Translations under genes and position numbers: made by a program
Part shown: positions 62,456-64,000 of the stretch, one piece after another
Position numbering within the stretch: the stretch's first letter is position 1
How the letters are laid out: each line of letters starts with the position of its first letter
The notes under the pieces: generated by a model
What the model was told of the DNA's origin: nothing
What the model saw: the letters and a program-made list of their open reading frames with translations, nothing else
The model's database searches: none
Source of the DNA: Microbacterium sp. 4R-513
GTDB taxonomy: Bacteria; Actinomycetota; Actinomycetes; Actinomycetales; Microbacteriaceae
DNA: 64,000 nucleotides
Reading direction: 5' to 3'
Assembly: GCF_011046485.1 (NCBI RefSeq)
Contig: NZ_CP049256.1
Location: forward strand, 1,984,001-2,048,000

Positions 62456-62856
62456 GCGAGGAGCTGCGCACGATGCTCCAGCGCGACCGGGCGTCGGCGA
62501 TGCTCGGGATGCGCGTGGTGGTCGATGAGCCGGGCCATGCGGTGGTGTCGATGCCGGTGCGCGACGACATGACGAACGGCTTCGCCATCACGCACGGCGG
62601 CTTGGTCTTCGCCCTCGCCGACACGGCTTTCGCGATGGCGTGCAACGAGGACGAGTCGATCACGGTCGCGGCGGGCGCCGACATCACGTTCCTCAAGGCG
62701 ACGGGTGCCGGGCAGGTGCTGACGGCCGAGGCGCGGCGTCGCACGAGATCGGGTCGCAACGGCCTCTACGACGTGACGGTGACCGACGAGACCGGCGACG
62801 TGGTCGCCGAGTTCAGGGGGCGCTCGCTGACCACGAATCGGCGCCTCGAGGAGTGA
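62452..62856 (+). CDS. paaI: Hydroxyphenylacetyl-CoA thioesterase (PaaI)
   Basis: 134 residues, single hot-dog domain. DDMTNGFAITHGGLVFALADTAFAMACNED contains the HGG helix start and the Asp used by PaaI. GADITFLKATGAGQVLTAEARRRTRSGRNGLYDVTVTDE is the second half. Frees CoA from dead-end intermediates of the phenylacetate pathway. ATG overlaps the paaZ stop. Last gene of the left paa operon, followed by its own intergenic promoter and operator for paaA. Confidence 0.92.
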   Translation: MSEELRTMLQRDRASAMLGMRVVVDEPGHAVVSMPVRDDMTNGFAITHGGLVFALADTAFAMACNEDESITVAAGADITFLKATGAGQVLTAEARRRTRSGRNGLYDVTVTDETGDVVAEFRGRSLTTNRRLEE

Positions 62857-62882
62857 CGGTTCCCCGCAGATGCGAGCCGCGC

Positions 62883-62910
62883 TACAATTACTGAACGCTC
62901 GTTCTGTAAT
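62883..62910 (+). promoter_or_regulatory. paaA promoter -10 with putative PaaR operator 2
   Basis: TACAAT at 62883-62888 is a near-consensus -10. It overlaps the palindrome ATTACTGAACG, CT, CGTTCTGTAAT (62887-62910), whose arms match at ten of eleven positions. A repressor here would cover -10 and the transcript start. The left arm is identical to operator 1 at 58710. Ribosome-binding site GGGAGGGGAG follows before the ATG. Confidence 0.75.
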
Positions 62911-62946
62911 CCTCCGAAACGCTCGGAAACGGGAGGGGAGTCGACG

Positions 62947-64000
62947 ATGACCACAGTGCAATCCGTGATGGATGCCGAAGAAGAGGCGCAGGCCGCCTTC
63001 GACGCGCTCATCGAGGCCGAGTCGCGCATCGAACCGCGCGACTGGATGCCCGAGGCGTACCGCAAGACGCTCATCCGGCAGATCTCGCAGCACGCGCACT
63101 CCGAGATCATCGGCATGCAGCCCGAGGGCAACTGGATCACGCGGGCGCCGAGTCTCAAGCGCAAGGCGATCCTCATGGCCAAGGTGCAGGACGAGGCGGG
63201 CCACGGCCTCTACCTCTACTCCGCGGCGCAGACCCTCGGCATCACGCGCGACGAGATGACCGAGCAGCTCATCGACGGCAAGGCGAAGTACTCGTCGATC
63301 TTCAACTACCCGACGCCCACGTGGGCCGACATGGGTGCGATCGGATGGCTCGTCGACGGCGCCGCGATCTGCAACCAGGTGCCGCTCTGCCGCGCCTCGT
63401 ACGGTCCGTACGGGCGGGCGATGGTGCGCATCTGCAAGGAGGAGTCGTTCCACCAGCGGCAGGGCTTCGAGATCCTCCTGACTCTCATGCAGGGCACTGA
63501 CGCGCAGCGCGAGATGGCTCAGGATGCAGTGAACCGCTGGTACTGGCCGTCGCTCATGATGTTCGGCCCGCCCGATGACGAGTCGCCGAACTCCGCGCAG
63601 TCCATGAAGTGGAAGATCAAGCGCTTCTCGAACGACGAGCTGCGGCAGCGGTTCATCGGGATGCTCGTGCCCCAAGCCGAGGTGCTGGGCGTGACGCTCC
63701 CCGACCCGAACCTCCGATGGAACGACGAGACCCAGCGGTGGGACATGAGCGAGATCGACTGGGAGGAGTTCAAGGAGGTGCTCTCCGGTCGCGGCCCGTG
63801 CAACGCCGAGCGCCTGCGCAACCGCCGAACCGCCCACGAAGACGGTGCCTGGGTGCGCGAGGCCGCGGCAGAGTACGCGCGCAAGCAGGCCGGCATCCGC
63901 TCCTTGAGCGAGCGGAGCGAGCCCAACCGCGCTGACCCCCACGCAGTACCCGACGCCCATCCGGTCCCTGACCCCCATCCGGTCCCTGACCCCCACCCGG
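62947..64000 (+). CDS. paaA: Phenylacetyl-CoA epoxidase subunit PaaA (partial, with repeat tail)
   Basis: Catalytic subunit of the multicomponent oxygenase that epoxidises phenylacetyl-CoA. 351 codons are in the window and the frame is still open. The di-iron ligands are recognisable: [49 protein letters not shown] (E-x2-H), and [16 protein letters not shown] (E-x2-H). Homologous sequence ends near residue 318 ([19 protein letters not shown]), the usual C terminus. Beyond it the frame continues through [20 protein letters not shown] and Pro-rich repeats, an unusual extension. Start: ATG at 62947 behind a strong ribosome-binding site. Further epoxidase subunit genes should follow outside the window. 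Confidence 0.93.
   Translation, partial: MTTVQSVMDAEEEAQAAFDALIEAESRIEPRDWMPEAYRKTLIRQISQHAHSEIIGMQPEGNWITRAPSLKRKAILMAKVQDEAGHGLYLYSAAQTLGITRDEMTEQLIDGKAKYSSIFNYPTPTWADMGAIGWLVDGAAICNQVPLCRASYGPYGRAMVRICKEESFHQRQGFEILLTLMQGTDAQREMAQDAVNRWYWPSLMMFGPPDDESPNSAQSMKWKIKRFSNDELRQRFIGMLVPQAEVLGVTLPDPNLRWNDETQRWDMSEIDWEEFKEVLSGRGPCNAERLRNRRTAHEDGAWVREAAAEYARKQAGIRSLSERSEPNRADPHAVPDAHPVPDPHPVPDPHP
63956..64000 (+). repeat. 18-base in-frame tandem repeat in the paaA tail
   Basis: CATCCGGTCCCTGACCCC repeats (PVPDPH per unit), at least two full copies plus diverged flanking ones (CACGCAGTACCCGACGCC), and runs off the window. Just before it, TGAGCGAGCGGAGCGAG (63905-63921) is the kind of short sequence common between genes in this group of bacteria, here read as SLSERSE. 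Confidence 0.8.

Noticed and set aside
1..64000. tRNA or rRNA genes
   Set aside because: No cloverleaf with a GTTCGA-type T loop and CCA-ready acceptor end, and no rRNA-like conserved segment, was noticed by eye. A covariance search would settle this.

Overview
The window is about 70% G+C, uses GTG starts often, overlaps stop and start codons inside operons, and is dense in the word GGATGCC. This, with the protein families present (HelD-type helicase, split actinobacterial-type paa operon, LLM flavoenzymes), points to an actinobacterium of the Microbacteriaceae, most likely Microbacterium. No rRNA, tRNA, prophage, insertion sequence or CRISPR array was seen. It looks like a metabolic and accessory stretch of chromosome.

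Layout. 198-3080 (-): pantothenate operon (DUF2520 oxidoreductase, panC, panD, panB) behind a recognisable promoter. 3183-4259 (-): Y-family polymerase. 4379-8728 (+): secreted enzyme with two GH43 modules behind a LacI-type operator. 9252-11904: Gfo/Idh/MocA dehydrogenase and sugar isomerase divergent from a TetR regulator with a clean palindromic operator. 11943-14217: HelR-like RNA polymerase-recycling ATPase behind a rifamycin-associated element. 14377-14910: MarR regulator. 15104-21835 (-): giant surface protein with eight tandem repeats. 22097-22952: sulfurtransferase. 22959-25815: LacI regulator divergent from ThuA and a second Gfo/Idh/MocA protein. 25855-37748: dipeptide-type ABC transporter, three LLM monooxygenases, a DUF1684 protein, a GNAT and an amine oxidase; two 7-codon leader peptides precede its two halves. 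36001-39063: five copies of a nested-hairpin intergenic repeat. 39089-43462 (-): LLM protein and an amino-acid ABC transporter. 43620-52169: FUSC protein, then an envelope/pterin-like cluster (phosphatidyltransferase; dehydrogenase, degenerate 6-PTPS homologue, GT4, methyltransferase, flippase-like protein, RibD-C reductase, sulfatase-like protein). 52222-55120 (-): AraC regulator, small membrane protein, zinc alcohol dehydrogenase. 55253-57989: arsenic genes (arsC, GNAT, flavoprotein; divergent arsR). 58009-64000: phenylacetate catabolism (TetR/PaaR, hydratase, dehydrogenase, paaZ, paaI, paaA running off the edge).

Five reading frames (surface protein at both ends, sulfurtransferase, flippase-like protein, sulfatase-like protein, RNA-ligase fragment) are broken by one-base changes, mostly in G tracts of 5-7. 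Each repairs to a coherent protein by one base. Assembly homopolymer error is the simplest reading; phase variation is possible only for the surface protein.

The most interesting signals are the rifamycin-associated element with HelR, the 44.6-52.2 kb cluster with its active-site-less 6-PTPS homologue, the twin leader peptides MKPRDRL and MKPRDHL, and the local hairpin-repeat family.
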